DNA of 64,000 nucleotides from Rhodothermus sp. (lineage in GTDB: Bacteria > Bacteroidota > Rhodothermia > Rhodothermales > Rhodothermaceae), in contig JAUZRN010000012.1 of assembly GCA_030950375.1 (NCBI GenBank), forward strand, positions 1 to 64,000, in the 5' to 3' direction. The notes under the pieces are model-generated. The model worked only from the letters and a program-made list of their open reading frames with translations. It was not told the origin of the DNA and searched no databases. How positions within the stretch are numbered: the first letter of the stretch is position 1; every line of letters starts with the position of its first letter. Shown in pieces: positions 16,731 through 23,716 of this stretch. The translations under genes and the position numbers were made by a program.

Positions 16731-17338
16731 TCCACGCGCTGCCAGATCAGGCGCACGGTGGCGGCCGGACCGCGGTGGCCGGTGCCTTCGTGCAGTACAG
16801 GGGTGGCGTTTTCCAGCAGGCGGATGCCTTCCGGTGCGAAGTGCCGGCGCAGTTCGTCGGCTGTCACCATCCAGGCCGGATCGGGTGGCCCGCCGCTTGT
16901 GTAGCCCTCGGTGCGCTGCTCGGGACGAAACCACTCGGCGATCAGGTGGCCCTGGGGACGCAGGAGGCGGTGGATCAGGGCGTAGAGCGTTGGACGTGTT
17001 TCCGGGGGTAGATGTAGAAACGTGAGCACTACGGCGTCCCAGCTACGATTCGGCGTCCAACAGGTAACATCGGCCTGGATCGTCTCGACAGCGACGCCCT
17101 GTTGCTTGGCCAACCGGCGCGTCTTTTCCAGTCCAACTTCGGCATAATCGACAGCTGTCACACGAAAACCCTGTCGAGCCAGCCAGACGGCATTGCGGCC
17201 TTCGCCGGCACCCAGCTCGATGATTTCGGCGTCGGGTCGGAGATAGCGTGGGGCTGTTTCGGCCAGAAAGGCATTGGGCGCAGTGCCATAGAAGAAATCC
17301 TGGCCGGCAAAACGTTGATTCCAGCGTTCAGGATGCAT
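16727..17338 (-). CDS. Class I SAM-dependent methyltransferase
   Basis: 203 residues from the ATG at 17338. Motif I is IIELGAGEGRNAVWLA (about residues 39-54), followed by the acidic strand end VTAVDYAE and a motif IV-like DAVVLTFLHLPPE. The overall layout is like TehB/thiopurine methyltransferase-type enzymes, which act on small molecules. The start lies 11 bp inside the nucleotidyltransferase gene, so HEPN, MNT and methyltransferase probably form one operon. The substrate is unknown. A longer frame upstream to 17530 overlaps the MNT gene entirely and is rejected as the start. Confidence 0.8.
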   Translation of the reverse strand: MHPERWNQRFAGQDFFYGTAPNAFLAETAPRYLRPDAEIIELGAGEGRNAVWLARQGFRVTAVDYAEVGLEKTRRLAKQQGVAVETIQADVTCWTPNRSWDAVVLTFLHLPPETRPTLYALIHRLLRPQGHLIAEWFRPEQRTEGYTSGGPPDPAWMVTADELRRHFAPEGIRLLENATPVLHEGTGHRGPAATVRLIWQRVD

Positions 17339-17720
17339 CGTCGCGCAGCGTGTTGAGAGGAATGCGGGTCCACAGCACGCGGCCGGTCTGGAGGGCTGTT
17401 CGGGCCAGCGGCTGGCCGTTTTGAATTTCGTCGAGGGTGTAGGGAAAAAGGTCCAGGTCCACTGGGAACGTGGCAGGCAGGTATGCGTCGATCCGCTCCA
17501 GGAAGGGTTGCTCGCTGGTACGCAGCACAACGAGCAGGTCTACGTCGCTGCCTATGCCGGCCTCACCGCGTGCCCATGAACCAAAACACACCACCGCCAG
17601 CACTTCTTCCCGCTGCTGGAGCGTTTTGACCAGGGTCTGCAGCGCCGCTTCAACCTGAGGCCGGTCCAGCGAGAAGACCGTGACTGAACCGTAAGATTGC
17701 TTCCGCACAGCGGATGGCAT
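17328..17720 (-). CDS. MNT-type nucleotidyltransferase (putative antitoxin of a HEPN-MNT pair)
   Basis: 130 residues from the ATG at 17720. The polymerase-beta fold motif GSWARGEAGIGSDVDLLV (about residues 47-64) gives the GS...D-x-D core (D59, D61), and a further acidic site, VDLDLF, supplies the third carboxylate. MNT proteins paired with HEPN RNases neutralise them, in characterised cases by adding AMP groups to the HEPN partner. The gene overlaps the end of the HEPN gene by 71 bp, a tight coupling typical of such pairs. A longer upstream in-frame extension (to 17822) lies fully within the HEPN gene and is less likely. Confidence 0.8.
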   Translation of the reverse strand: MPSAVRKQSYGSVTVFSLDRPQVEAALQTLVKTLQQREEVLAVVCFGSWARGEAGIGSDVDLLVVLRTSEQPFLERIDAYLPATFPVDLDLFPYTLDEIQNGQPLARTALQTGRVLWTRIPLNTLRDDAS

Positions 17721-18054
17721 GTTCGGCTTCCGGGCGGGTGAAAAATTCCGTGGGAGCTCCTTCGGCCAGCCCGTTTGGATACCGGGTGGGAATATAGAGC
17801 TTATCCAGCGTTTTGGCGGCATTCAGGAGAGCCTCCTCGATGGAAACCCCCTGGTCTTCTAAGGCCTGTAGCATGCGGGTTACAGAATGGCCCCAGACCT
17901 GCTGTCCGCGTTGCTCAAAGACCGCCTTCAGTGCCTTTTCTGCCGCTTGCTGGGCGGCGAAGCAGGCCCATTCAAAATCTTCATCTTCAAGGGCATGGCG
18001 GGCATGGCGCAGGTCGGCCTCGGCCTGTACCCACCAGTCACGGGCGCGTTGCAT
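17650..18054 (-). CDS. HEPN-domain protein (putative RNase toxin)
   Basis: 134 residues. Residues 5-55 form the HEPN helical core (AEADLRHARHALEDEDFEWACFAAQQAAEKALKAVF, shown here in part). The segment R49-GQQVWG-H56 has the R-x6-H spacing of the HEPN catalytic motif. The downstream KLYIPTRYPNGL motif is common in this HEPN subfamily. HEPN toxins cut RNA; some family members have other roles, so toxicity is inferred from the partner gene. It is the first gene of the HEPN-MNT-methyltransferase set and starts just after a strong hairpin. Confidence 0.75.
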   Translation of the reverse strand: MQRARDWWVQAEADLRHARHALEDEDFEWACFAAQQAAEKALKAVFEQRGQQVWGHSVTRMLQALEDQGVSIEEALLNAAKTLDKLYIPTRYPNGLAEGAPTEFFTRPEAEHAIRCAEAILRFSHGLLAGPASG

Positions 18055-18062
18055 GAGCCGAA

Positions 18063-18112
18063 AACGTTCGCGGGCGACGGACAGGTTGGACCCTCCACCG
18101 CCCGCGAACGTT
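18063..18112 (-). terminator. Strong hairpin downstream of the rhodanese lipoprotein gene
   Basis: 14-bp perfect inverted repeat, AACGTTCGCGGGCG (18063-18076) with CGCCCGCGAACGTT (18099-18112), and a 22-nt loop. On the minus strand it follows the rhodanese stop by 5 bp and ends in GTTTTCGG, a short T tract. It probably separates the sulfur operon from the HEPN-MNT cassette. Confidence 0.55.
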
Positions 18113-18116
18113 CCGT

Positions 18117-18545
18117 TTAGCGTTCTACCGGAGCGCCGGCCTGGACCAGGTCTCTGAAGCCGCCGATGTTGTAAAGCTGGCGAAAGCCCATTTCGCGCAG
18201 GATCTCGGCGGCCCGCTGGCTCCGCCGACCGGAGCGGCAGTAGAGATATACCGGCGTGTTGGGATCCAGGTCCAGCGCCTGAATCTGTTCTCGGAAGTCA
18301 GCGGCCAGTACGTTGATGTTCAGAGCCCCTTTCAGGTGGCCCTGGGCGAATTCCTCCGGCGTGCGCACGTCGATAACTATGGCATTCGGTGCGTGGTGGG
18401 CCACAAAGTCCTCGGCCGACAGGCGTACGATGGTGGTTGTGTCGGTTACGGCCACCGTCGTTGCCGGCGGCGTTTCCGTGCGCTCCGGTGTGCAGGCCGT
18501 CAGGCCCACCAGGCCAATCAGCCAGAGCAGGGATACAGGACGCAT
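18117..18545 (-). CDS. Rhodanese-domain lipoprotein
   Basis: 142 residues. The N terminus ends in a lipobox (GLVGLTAC), predicting a membrane-anchored, extracytoplasmic lipoprotein. The rhodanese domain has the entrance motif DVRTPEEFAQGHL and the active-site loop YLYCRSGRRS. Rhodaneses move sulfane sulfur between thiol carriers. It lies 4 bp downstream of a second rhodanese gene with an almost identical PEEFAQGHLKGA segment, so a duplication is likely; this copy faces the periplasm. Confidence 0.85.
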   Translation of the reverse strand: MRPVSLLWLIGLVGLTACTPERTETPPATTVAVTDTTTIVRLSAEDFVAHHAPNAIVIDVRTPEEFAQGHLKGALNINVLAADFREQIQALDLDPNTPVYLYCRSGRRSQRAAEILREMGFRQLYNIGGFRDLVQAGAPVER

Positions 18546-18549
18546 CGGG

Positions 18550-18930
18550 TTAGCTGGTTGTGAGGGAGGGCGTTTGTTGTTCTATTTCGGCACCAGCCTG
18601 AACCAGCTCCTGAAGGCCCCCGATGTTATAGGCCTCCAGGCCTTGCTGGCGCAGCAGCTGGACCGCGTAGCCGCTTCGGTTACCTGAGCGGCAATAGAGA
18701 TAGTATGTTTTTTCGGGAGAAAGTGCAGCAACTTTTTGCAAAAAGTCCGGTGCCTGTACGTCAAGGTTGATGGCCCCTTTCAGATGCCCCTGTGCAAACT
18801 CTTCCGGGGTGCGTACGTCGATCACCACATCGTCCGGACGTCGGCGCTGCAGAAAGACTTTCGGGGGCAGCACCTCGGTCGTAGCATGAGATCCTGTCTG
18901 ATACAGGCGTTGCAGCAAACGTATCCACAT
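18550..18930 (-). CDS. Rhodanese-domain protein, cytoplasmic
   Basis: 126 residues, no signal peptide. It has DVRTPEEFAQGHLKGAIN and the active loop YLYCRSGNRSG. The N-terminal 30 residues are polar. Together with the exported rhodanese next door it could relay sulfane sulfur across the membrane; that is inference. The order downstream is rhodanese lipoprotein, then the terminator. Confidence 0.85.
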   Translation of the reverse strand: MWIRLLQRLYQTGSHATTEVLPPKVFLQRRRPDDVVIDVRTPEEFAQGHLKGAINLDVQAPDFLQKVAALSPEKTYYLYCRSGNRSGYAVQLLRQQGLEAYNIGGLQELVQAGAEIEQQTPSLTTS

Positions 18931-18944
18931 AGGTCTACTTCGGT

Positions 18945-19514
18945 TTAAAAGGAGGTTTGTAAAAGCGTATCCGGTACAAAAACACTGTAGAGCCCTCGCA
19001 GGTCACCGGGCTGGAAATCGTAGGCCCGGTCGTCGGGGTAGTTCTGGACAATGAACGCCGGGCGCCTTTCGCGAGGGCCATGGCAGGCCAGGCACTGAGG
19101 CCGTACCGTGATGCGGCGCAGATAGCGCCAGCCCGGCGTGCCGTTCCAGGTAGCACGTACCCAGAGGCTATCAAGCGACGGGTCGGTCTCGAAGCGGACA
19201 AACAGGGCAGCCGCCTGCGTATCGGGCCGGTGTGCTGGATTTCGGTATTTGATGGCCAGCTGTTGCACGATCCAGCCATTGGCCTTGCCCAGTTGTTGCG
19301 CCTGCTGTCCAACGGGTCGGCAGACCCGGTTGAATGTCGCCTCGTCGATCGTTTCGCCGGCCGTGATGGTCTGCGCCAGACCGGCCCGTAGGGCGTCGAG
19401 CGCCCGAATTGCTTCTTCCACCTGCTGTCGCACGGTCTCGGGCGGTGCTTCGGGGGGAACGTTCGTCTGGCAGGCGGCCAGCAGCAGGGCGCCTGTAAGC
19501 ACAAGGGTACGCAT
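18945..19514 (-). CDS. DUF3365-type lipoprotein with a CxxCH haem motif
   Basis: 189 residues from the ATG at 19514; an upstream in-frame extension is rejected because the lipobox (GALLLAAC) is ideal here. The mature part resembles the Tll0287-like/DUF3365 family: an alpha-helical N-terminal region with a lone cysteine, then the haem-binding motif CLACHG near residue 143. It is probably a periplasmic c-type cytochrome accepting electrons or sensing redox. It lies between thioredoxin and rhodanese genes in one operon, which suggests a role in sulfur redox. Confidence 0.75.
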   Translation of the reverse strand: MRTLVLTGALLLAACQTNVPPEAPPETVRQQVEEAIRALDALRAGLAQTITAGETIDEATFNRVCRPVGQQAQQLGKANGWIVQQLAIKYRNPAHRPDTQAAALFVRFETDPSLDSLWVRATWNGTPGWRYLRRITVRPQCLACHGPRERRPAFIVQNYPDDRAYDFQPGDLRGLYSVFVPDTLLQTSF

Positions 19515-19536
19515 AGCACCTGGATGGCTGGCGGGT

Positions 19537-19869
19537 TCAGGAGGCACTCGGTTCCGGTACATGCTGACGGAGCCACTTGCGCACAGCTGGTTCGGGCAGG
19601 GCCCCTACAAATTCGTCCACGATCTCACCATTGCGAAACAGCTTGACGGTCGGGATGCCCCGCACGTTGTAGTGGATGGCCAGCTCGGGATGCTGGTCCG
19701 TATTCACCTTCACCAGGCGCCAGGCCCCTTTACTTTCGCGTGCCAGTTTTTCGAGTACAGGGCCCAGAACCAGGCAGGGACCACACCAGGGGGCCCAGAA
19801 ATCCACGACCACCGGTTTTTGGTGGCTCTTTTCGATCACCTCTTTTTGAAAGAATTCAGGAAGCGACAT
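19537..19869 (-). CDS. Thioredoxin
   Basis: 110 residues with the canonical site FWAPWCGPC (C29, C32), the cis-proline loop RGIPTVKLFRNGE and the usual length. There is no signal peptide, so it is cytoplasmic. It heads a minus-strand run with the CxxCH lipoprotein and two rhodaneses, and would supply reducing power for persulfide and rhodanese turnover. Confidence 0.9.
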   Translation of the reverse strand: MSLPEFFQKEVIEKSHQKPVVVDFWAPWCGPCLVLGPVLEKLARESKGAWRLVKVNTDQHPELAIHYNVRGIPTVKLFRNGEIVDEFVGALPEPAVRKWLRQHVPEPSAS

Positions 19870-19951
19870 GGCTTACTTGCTCCAGTTTGTTCAGGAATGT
19901 CGTGCAGGGGTGCGACCACGTTGATGCGTGTCGAGCGCACCACGCAGTATG

Positions 19952-20749
19952 TTAACCCGTCAGTACGTTCAGGTTCTGGTAGAGAATCCAGAGTCCCATG
20001 ATGACCAGGAAGATGGCAAAGCCGCGCTGCAGTCGGTGCTGGGGAACACGTGCTCCGATCCAGTTGCCGGCAAACGAGCCGGCGATACCTACGGCGGCAA
20101 ACAGGCCGACGACTTCCCAGTTGACAGCCAGGCCCAGATCGGCCAGCACGTCGAGGTATTTCAGATAGCCGGCCACGCTTTTGAGTGCGATGATCACCAG
20201 GCTGGTACCGACAGCTCGGCGCATGTCGAGCCCGCCGAGCAATACCAGGGCCGGGACGATGAGAAAGCCGCCACCAACGCCTACCAGACCGGTCAGTATG
20301 CCTACGCTGATGCCTTCGAGCATGATCTTCCAGGCCGCGTGCTGCTTTGCGGCGATCACCACGCCGCCTGCGTTGGGTGTGATAGGCAGGGGGCGGGGTG
20401 TGCTGCGCCGATACATAAGCACGGCGGCCAGCAACATCACGCCCGCGAAGAGCATAAGCTGTACCGGTCCTGATACAAAGCGCGAGAGCCAGGCTCCACC
20501 GTAGGTGCCGATGATGCCCGGGATGCCAAAGAACAGCACACTTCGCCAGTCGATCGTGCGCTGTCGGGCATAGGGGAGGGCACCGGCTGCTGCGATAGCG
20601 GCTACAATGCCCAGGCTTTCCGCAATAGCTACTTTGTCAGGCTCACCGACCAGGTAGACCAGCACGGGAACAGTCAGGATGCTCCCGCCTGACCCCAATA
20701 AGCCCAGCGAGAGTCCCACCAACAGAGCACCGATCAGTGCAATCCACAT
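19952..20749 (-). CDS. TauE/SafE-family exporter
   Basis: 265 residues, about eight hydrophobic helices in two repeats, with the Gly-rich family signatures GLGLLGSGGSILTVPVLVYL-type (N-terminal half) and LVGVGGGFLIVPALVLL (C-terminal half). TauE/SafE members export sulfite, sulfoacetate or related anions. In this context sulfite or thiosulfate export is likely. A CTAAC-N6-GTTAG dyad lies just upstream of its start. Confidence 0.85.
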   Translation of the reverse strand: MWIALIGALLVGLSLGLLGSGGSILTVPVLVYLVGEPDKVAIAESLGIVAAIAAAGALPYARQRTIDWRSVLFFGIPGIIGTYGGAWLSRFVSGPVQLMLFAGVMLLAAVLMYRRSTPRPLPITPNAGGVVIAAKQHAAWKIMLEGISVGILTGLVGVGGGFLIVPALVLLGGLDMRRAVGTSLVIIALKSVAGYLKYLDVLADLGLAVNWEVVGLFAAVGIAGSFAGNWIGARVPQHRLQRGFAIFLVIMGLWILYQNLNVLTG

Positions 20750-20761
20750 CGTTCGTATCCA

Positions 20762-20777
20762 CTAACTATCTGGTTAG
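20762..20777. promoter_or_regulatory. Candidate ArsR-type operator upstream of TauE/SafE (CTAAC-N6-GTTAG)
   Basis: 16-bp dyad with 5-bp arms, 13 bp upstream of the TauE/SafE start codon. It shares the frame TAACT-N4-GGTTA with the dyad at 23666-23681 upstream of the ArsR gene. A common regulator is the simplest reading. Confidence 0.5.
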
Positions 20778-20803
20778 AGAAAGACAAGCATAACCTCCCC
20801 CCA

Positions 20804-20831
20804 CCCCCGCCCCGCAATTGCGGGGCGGGGG
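20804..20831. terminator. 28-bp perfect GC-rich palindrome between the CstB-like and TauE genes
   Basis: Arms CCCCCGCCCCGCAA and TTGCGGGGCGGGGG meet without a spacer. It lies 53 bp past the stop of the CstB-like gene, so it may stop or stabilise transcripts from either side, but no T tract follows on the minus strand. Confidence 0.4.
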
Positions 20832-20883
20832 AACCCAACCGGAGGAAAGGTCCTGCGCTGTTGCGTTGGACCGTGGTGCGAGG

Positions 20884-22338
20884 TTAGGCCGTCACAGGCG
20901 CGCCGCTCTCCACGGGCCCGATCTGCTGATAGGTAGCGAAGTCGCCTTCAACGTACTGGACGCGATAGCCTTGCGCTGCCAGGAACGAAGCAGCCGCGGC
21001 ACTCCGACCACCCGTGACGCAGTGCACCAGCAACGTGCGGTCTTTCGGGATACGGTCCAGATATTCCGGCAGCCGGGTGTAGGAGGCGTTAATGGCGCCG
21101 GGGATGTGACCGGCCTCATATTCCGAGGCGTAGCGCACGTCCACTACAGCTACGTCCGGCTGCTCGCGCAGACGAACAACGTCTTCGAACGTAATGACCG
21201 GGATCGAAGCCCGGGCGCCCCCTTCGTTGAAATAGCGCACCAGCGTCTCCGGGGTGGCGTAGGCTTCGATACGGTCGTAGCCGATGCGGACCAGATCGCG
21301 TACAGCCTGCTCTACATCCTCATCATCAATGATCAGGGCAAGCGGGGTCTGGTCGTCCGCAACGAGCGACCCTACCGTGGTGTTAAAACTCTTGTTGAAA
21401 GGTGCATAGAGGGCGCCAGGCAGGTGGGCGTGCATGAAGGCGGTGCGGTCCAGGCGGGTATCGATGAAAGTCACATCGCCCCGTTGCACCAGCTGCTCCA
21501 GTTCAGCCACCGACAAACGCCGCGGCGCCGGCAGCTGGCCCAGCAGGGGCACCCCATCGCGATTGTAAGCCTTCATGCGGGCATAGTAGAGCGGAGGTTC
21601 GGGCTGGCCACTCAGGATGGCCTGTACAAATGCCTCTTCGCCGTCGCGAGCCGGGGCCAGCGAAGCATTGAAGCGTTTCTCATAGCCTACGGTCGATTCG
21701 GGCACGGCGCCCAGGGCCTTGCCACAGGCCGAACCAGCTCCATGGCCAGGCCATACCTGCAGGTAGTCGGGCAGCTCCAGGAACCGCAGCACCGAGCGAT
21801 AGAGACGACGTGCCGAAGGATCCTTCATGCCCGAAATTTTCGCCGCCGATTCCAGCAGGTCGGGCCGTCCGAGATCTCCTACGAAGACAAAGTCGCCGGT
21901 GACCATGCCCATCGGATCCGTGGCTCCGGCCCCCTTGTCCGTTACCAGGTAGCACACATGCTCGGGCGTATGCCCCGGCGTGTGAACGACCCGGAACTCA
22001 ATGTTTCCAATCTGGAAGGTGTCGCCATCACGCAGGAAGGTAACGTTGTAACGGCCGTTTTTGGCCCAGTTCGAAGCCCAGCCATCGGCCTCCCCTTCAG
22101 CCGAAAGGTAAAGCCGGGCACCGACGCGTTCGGCCAGTTCACGCGCTCCTGAAAGAAAGTCGGCGTGAATGTGCGTTTCGGCTACAGCAACTATCCGCAA
22201 CCCTTCTTCTTCGGCCAGTCGCAAGTACTGATCAACGTCTCGCTCCGGATCGATCACGATGGCCTCTTTTGTCTGCTGACAGCCAATCAGGTAGGCATAC
22301 TGGGCCAGCTTCGGGTCAAAAATCTGTCGGAAAAGCAT
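20884..22338 (-). CDS. Persulfide dioxygenase-rhodanese fusion (CstB-like)
   Basis: 484 residues. Residues 1-250 are a metallo-beta-lactamase-fold domain with THIHAD (H56, H58, D60), HTPGH and GDLGRPDL motifs. The residue after D60 is Phe where the dizinc family has His, as expected for the mononuclear-iron persulfide dioxygenase (ETHE1/CstB) type. Two rhodanese domains follow. The first (about 280-370) has no catalytic cysteine (ALIIDDEDVEQAV at that site); the second has LLVHCVTGGRSA with C440. This is the layout of Staphylococcus aureus CstB, which oxidises persulfides to sulfite and thiosulfate. It lies in a sulfur locus with TauE, SQR-like and YeeE genes, as in cst operons. Confidence 0.85.
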   Translation of the reverse strand: MLFRQIFDPKLAQYAYLIGCQQTKEAIVIDPERDVDQYLRLAEEEGLRIVAVAETHIHADFLSGARELAERVGARLYLSAEGEADGWASNWAKNGRYNVTFLRDGDTFQIGNIEFRVVHTPGHTPEHVCYLVTDKGAGATDPMGMVTGDFVFVGDLGRPDLLESAAKISGMKDPSARRLYRSVLRFLELPDYLQVWPGHGAGSACGKALGAVPESTVGYEKRFNASLAPARDGEEAFVQAILSGQPEPPLYYARMKAYNRDGVPLLGQLPAPRRLSVAELEQLVQRGDVTFIDTRLDRTAFMHAHLPGALYAPFNKSFNTTVGSLVADDQTPLALIIDDEDVEQAVRDLVRIGYDRIEAYATPETLVRYFNEGGARASIPVITFEDVVRLREQPDVAVVDVRYASEYEAGHIPGAINASYTRLPEYLDRIPKDRTLLVHCVTGGRSAAAASFLAAQGYRVQYVEGDFATYQQIGPVESGAPVTA

Positions 22339-22360
22339 GGCAATTTCTCCGGTTGTTTTA

Positions 22361-22374
22361 CATGTTATTACAAG
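22361..22374. promoter_or_regulatory. Shared sulfur-locus motif, copy 3 (CATGTTATTACAAG)
   Basis: Located 23-36 bp upstream of the CstB-like start codon. It matches CWTGWHATTACAAR, also at 3572 and 16010. All three copies are upstream of minus-strand sulfur genes and in the same orientation relative to them. Confidence 0.5.
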
Positions 22375-22438
22375 TCATGCACGAAAAAAACTTGTTACCT
22401 TTACAGTGTAGAAAAATTGGAGCGTAAGGTCAACAGTT

Positions 22439-22957
22439 TCAATGGGGAAGGCGTGGACGCAGGGCGGCGTAAGCCCACGTGCCCAGCATGGCACTGAAGA
22501 GGGCTACCACCATGACGGTTACGCCACTACCCAGGAGGGCGAACATCGGTCCCGGGCAGGCGCCAAGCAGGCCCCAGCCCAGCCCAAAGAGGATCCCTCC
22601 CAGCCAGTAACGGGTGCCTTTGCCCCAGATCTTGGGTTGGATTTCGATCGGTTCGCCATGGATGGTTTTCAGCCGGAACCGTTTGATTAGCTGGATCGAT
22701 AGGCCGGCCACCACGACAGCCGAGCCGATCACGCCGTACATATGGAAGCTCTGAAAGCGAAACATTTCCTGGATACGGAACCAGGAAGCCACTTCACTCT
22801 TGATCAGCACGATGCCAAAGAAGATACCCAGCAGCAGGTAAGCCAGCAGGCTGCCCGGTCGGTTTCCCGCTTCCAGGGCTTGCGCCTCGTAATCTGGCGC
22901 TACCTGTTCAATATCGATGCAGGCTTCCGGTCTGGTCTCGCGAATTACTTCAGCCAT
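22439..22957 (-). CDS. YeeE/YedE-family (DUF6691-like) membrane protein, half 2
   Basis: 172 residues, about four membrane helices, with the conserved cysteine segment LLGACPGPMFALLG near residue 137. YeeE proteins import thiosulfate in E. coli using membrane cysteines; the split PmpA/PmpB type has two small halves. The gene follows its partner after 19 bp. An N-terminal polar extension of about 35 residues is present. Thiosulfate or another sulfur compound is the likely substrate. Confidence 0.8.
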   Translation of the reverse strand: MAEVIRETRPEACIDIEQVAPDYEAQALEAGNRPGSLLAYLLLGIFFGIVLIKSEVASWFRIQEMFRFQSFHMYGVIGSAVVVAGLSIQLIKRFRLKTIHGEPIEIQPKIWGKGTRYWLGGILFGLGWGLLGACPGPMFALLGSGVTVMVVALFSAMLGTWAYAALRPRLPH

Positions 22958-22976
22958 GGGTTGTCTTCGGGTTCGG

Positions 22977-23540
22977 TTATAGAAGAAGCGGAAGAAGCAG
23001 GTAGGTGGTAATCAGGCCACCGATGAAGAAGCCGATCACGGCTACCAGCGAGGAAAGCTGCAAATCGGCCAGTCCCATGATGGCGTGGCCGGACGTGCAG
23101 CCACCGGCATAACGGGCCCCGAAGCCGATCAGAAAGCCGCCGAGCACCACCATCACCAGGCCCGGTAGCGTGGTTAGTCCCTGCCAGCTAATGAATTCCG
23201 ACGGTACCAGGCCCTCAAAATCCGTGATGCCCAGCGCAGCCAGATCGGCCCGTGTCGCTTCGGAAATCTGCACGTACGGATCTGGGGAGGCCAGCAGCGT
23301 TGCAGCAATCAGTCCGCCCAGCAGAATGCCCAGGGCGAAGATCAGATTCCAGAGGCCCTGTCGTTTCCAATCATACCGGAAGAAATCCAGGCGTGTTGGG
23401 AAGGCTGCTGCGCACAGATGGCGCAGGTTAGCCGATACACCGAACGACTTGCCACCGATTAAAAGCAGCAGTGGTACGATCAGGCCGATCAGTGGACCGG
23501 CCACATACCAGGGCCATGGTTGGGAAAGCCACTCCAGCAT
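22977..23540 (-). CDS. YeeE/YedE-family membrane protein, half 1
   Basis: 187 residues. The signature [18 protein letters not shown] holds the conserved cysteine of YeeE/PmpA proteins near residue 147. A second cysteine occurs in [10 protein letters not shown]. Four to five membrane helices are visible. It is the first gene of the minus-strand pair and divergent from the ArsR gene, whose operator-like dyad lies between them. It probably forms a heterodimeric transporter with the next gene. Confidence 0.8.
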   Translation of the reverse strand: MLEWLSQPWPWYVAGPLIGLIVPLLLLIGGKSFGVSANLRHLCAAAFPTRLDFFRYDWKRQGLWNLIFALGILLGGLIAATLLASPDPYVQISEATRADLAALGITDFEGLVPSEFISWQGLTTLPGLVMVVLGGFLIGFGARYAGGCTSGHAIMGLADLQLSSLVAVIGFFIGGLITTYLLLPLLL

Positions 23541-23665
23541 AATGTCAGGGGGTGTTGGTTTTGCATTTCAGGGCTCACAAACAACCTTCCGGTTATATTG
23601 TTTCCGGAGGCTGAATAGAATTTTCTGTCATTAGTAAAAATAAGGCCCTTCTGTAAGAAACAATC

Positions 23666-23681
23666 ATAACTGAGCGGTTAT
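23666..23681. promoter_or_regulatory. Candidate ArsR operator (ATAAC-N6-GTTAT)
   Basis: 16-bp dyad between the divergent YeeE/YedE and ArsR genes, 35 bp before the ArsR ATG. It shares TAACT-N4-GGTTA with the TauE site at 20762. A GGTTAT half site also occurs near 23590, close to the YeeE promoter side. Confidence 0.5.
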
Positions 23682-23716
23682 TTCAGGGATAATTGCGAAA
23701 AGCGATAAATCGAGCA

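Noticed and set aside
20818-22152. 444-codon plus-strand open frame opposite the CstB-like gene
   Set aside because: It lies antisense to a well-supported gene, has no recognised domain and a His- and Arg-rich composition typical of shadow frames in GC-rich DNA.
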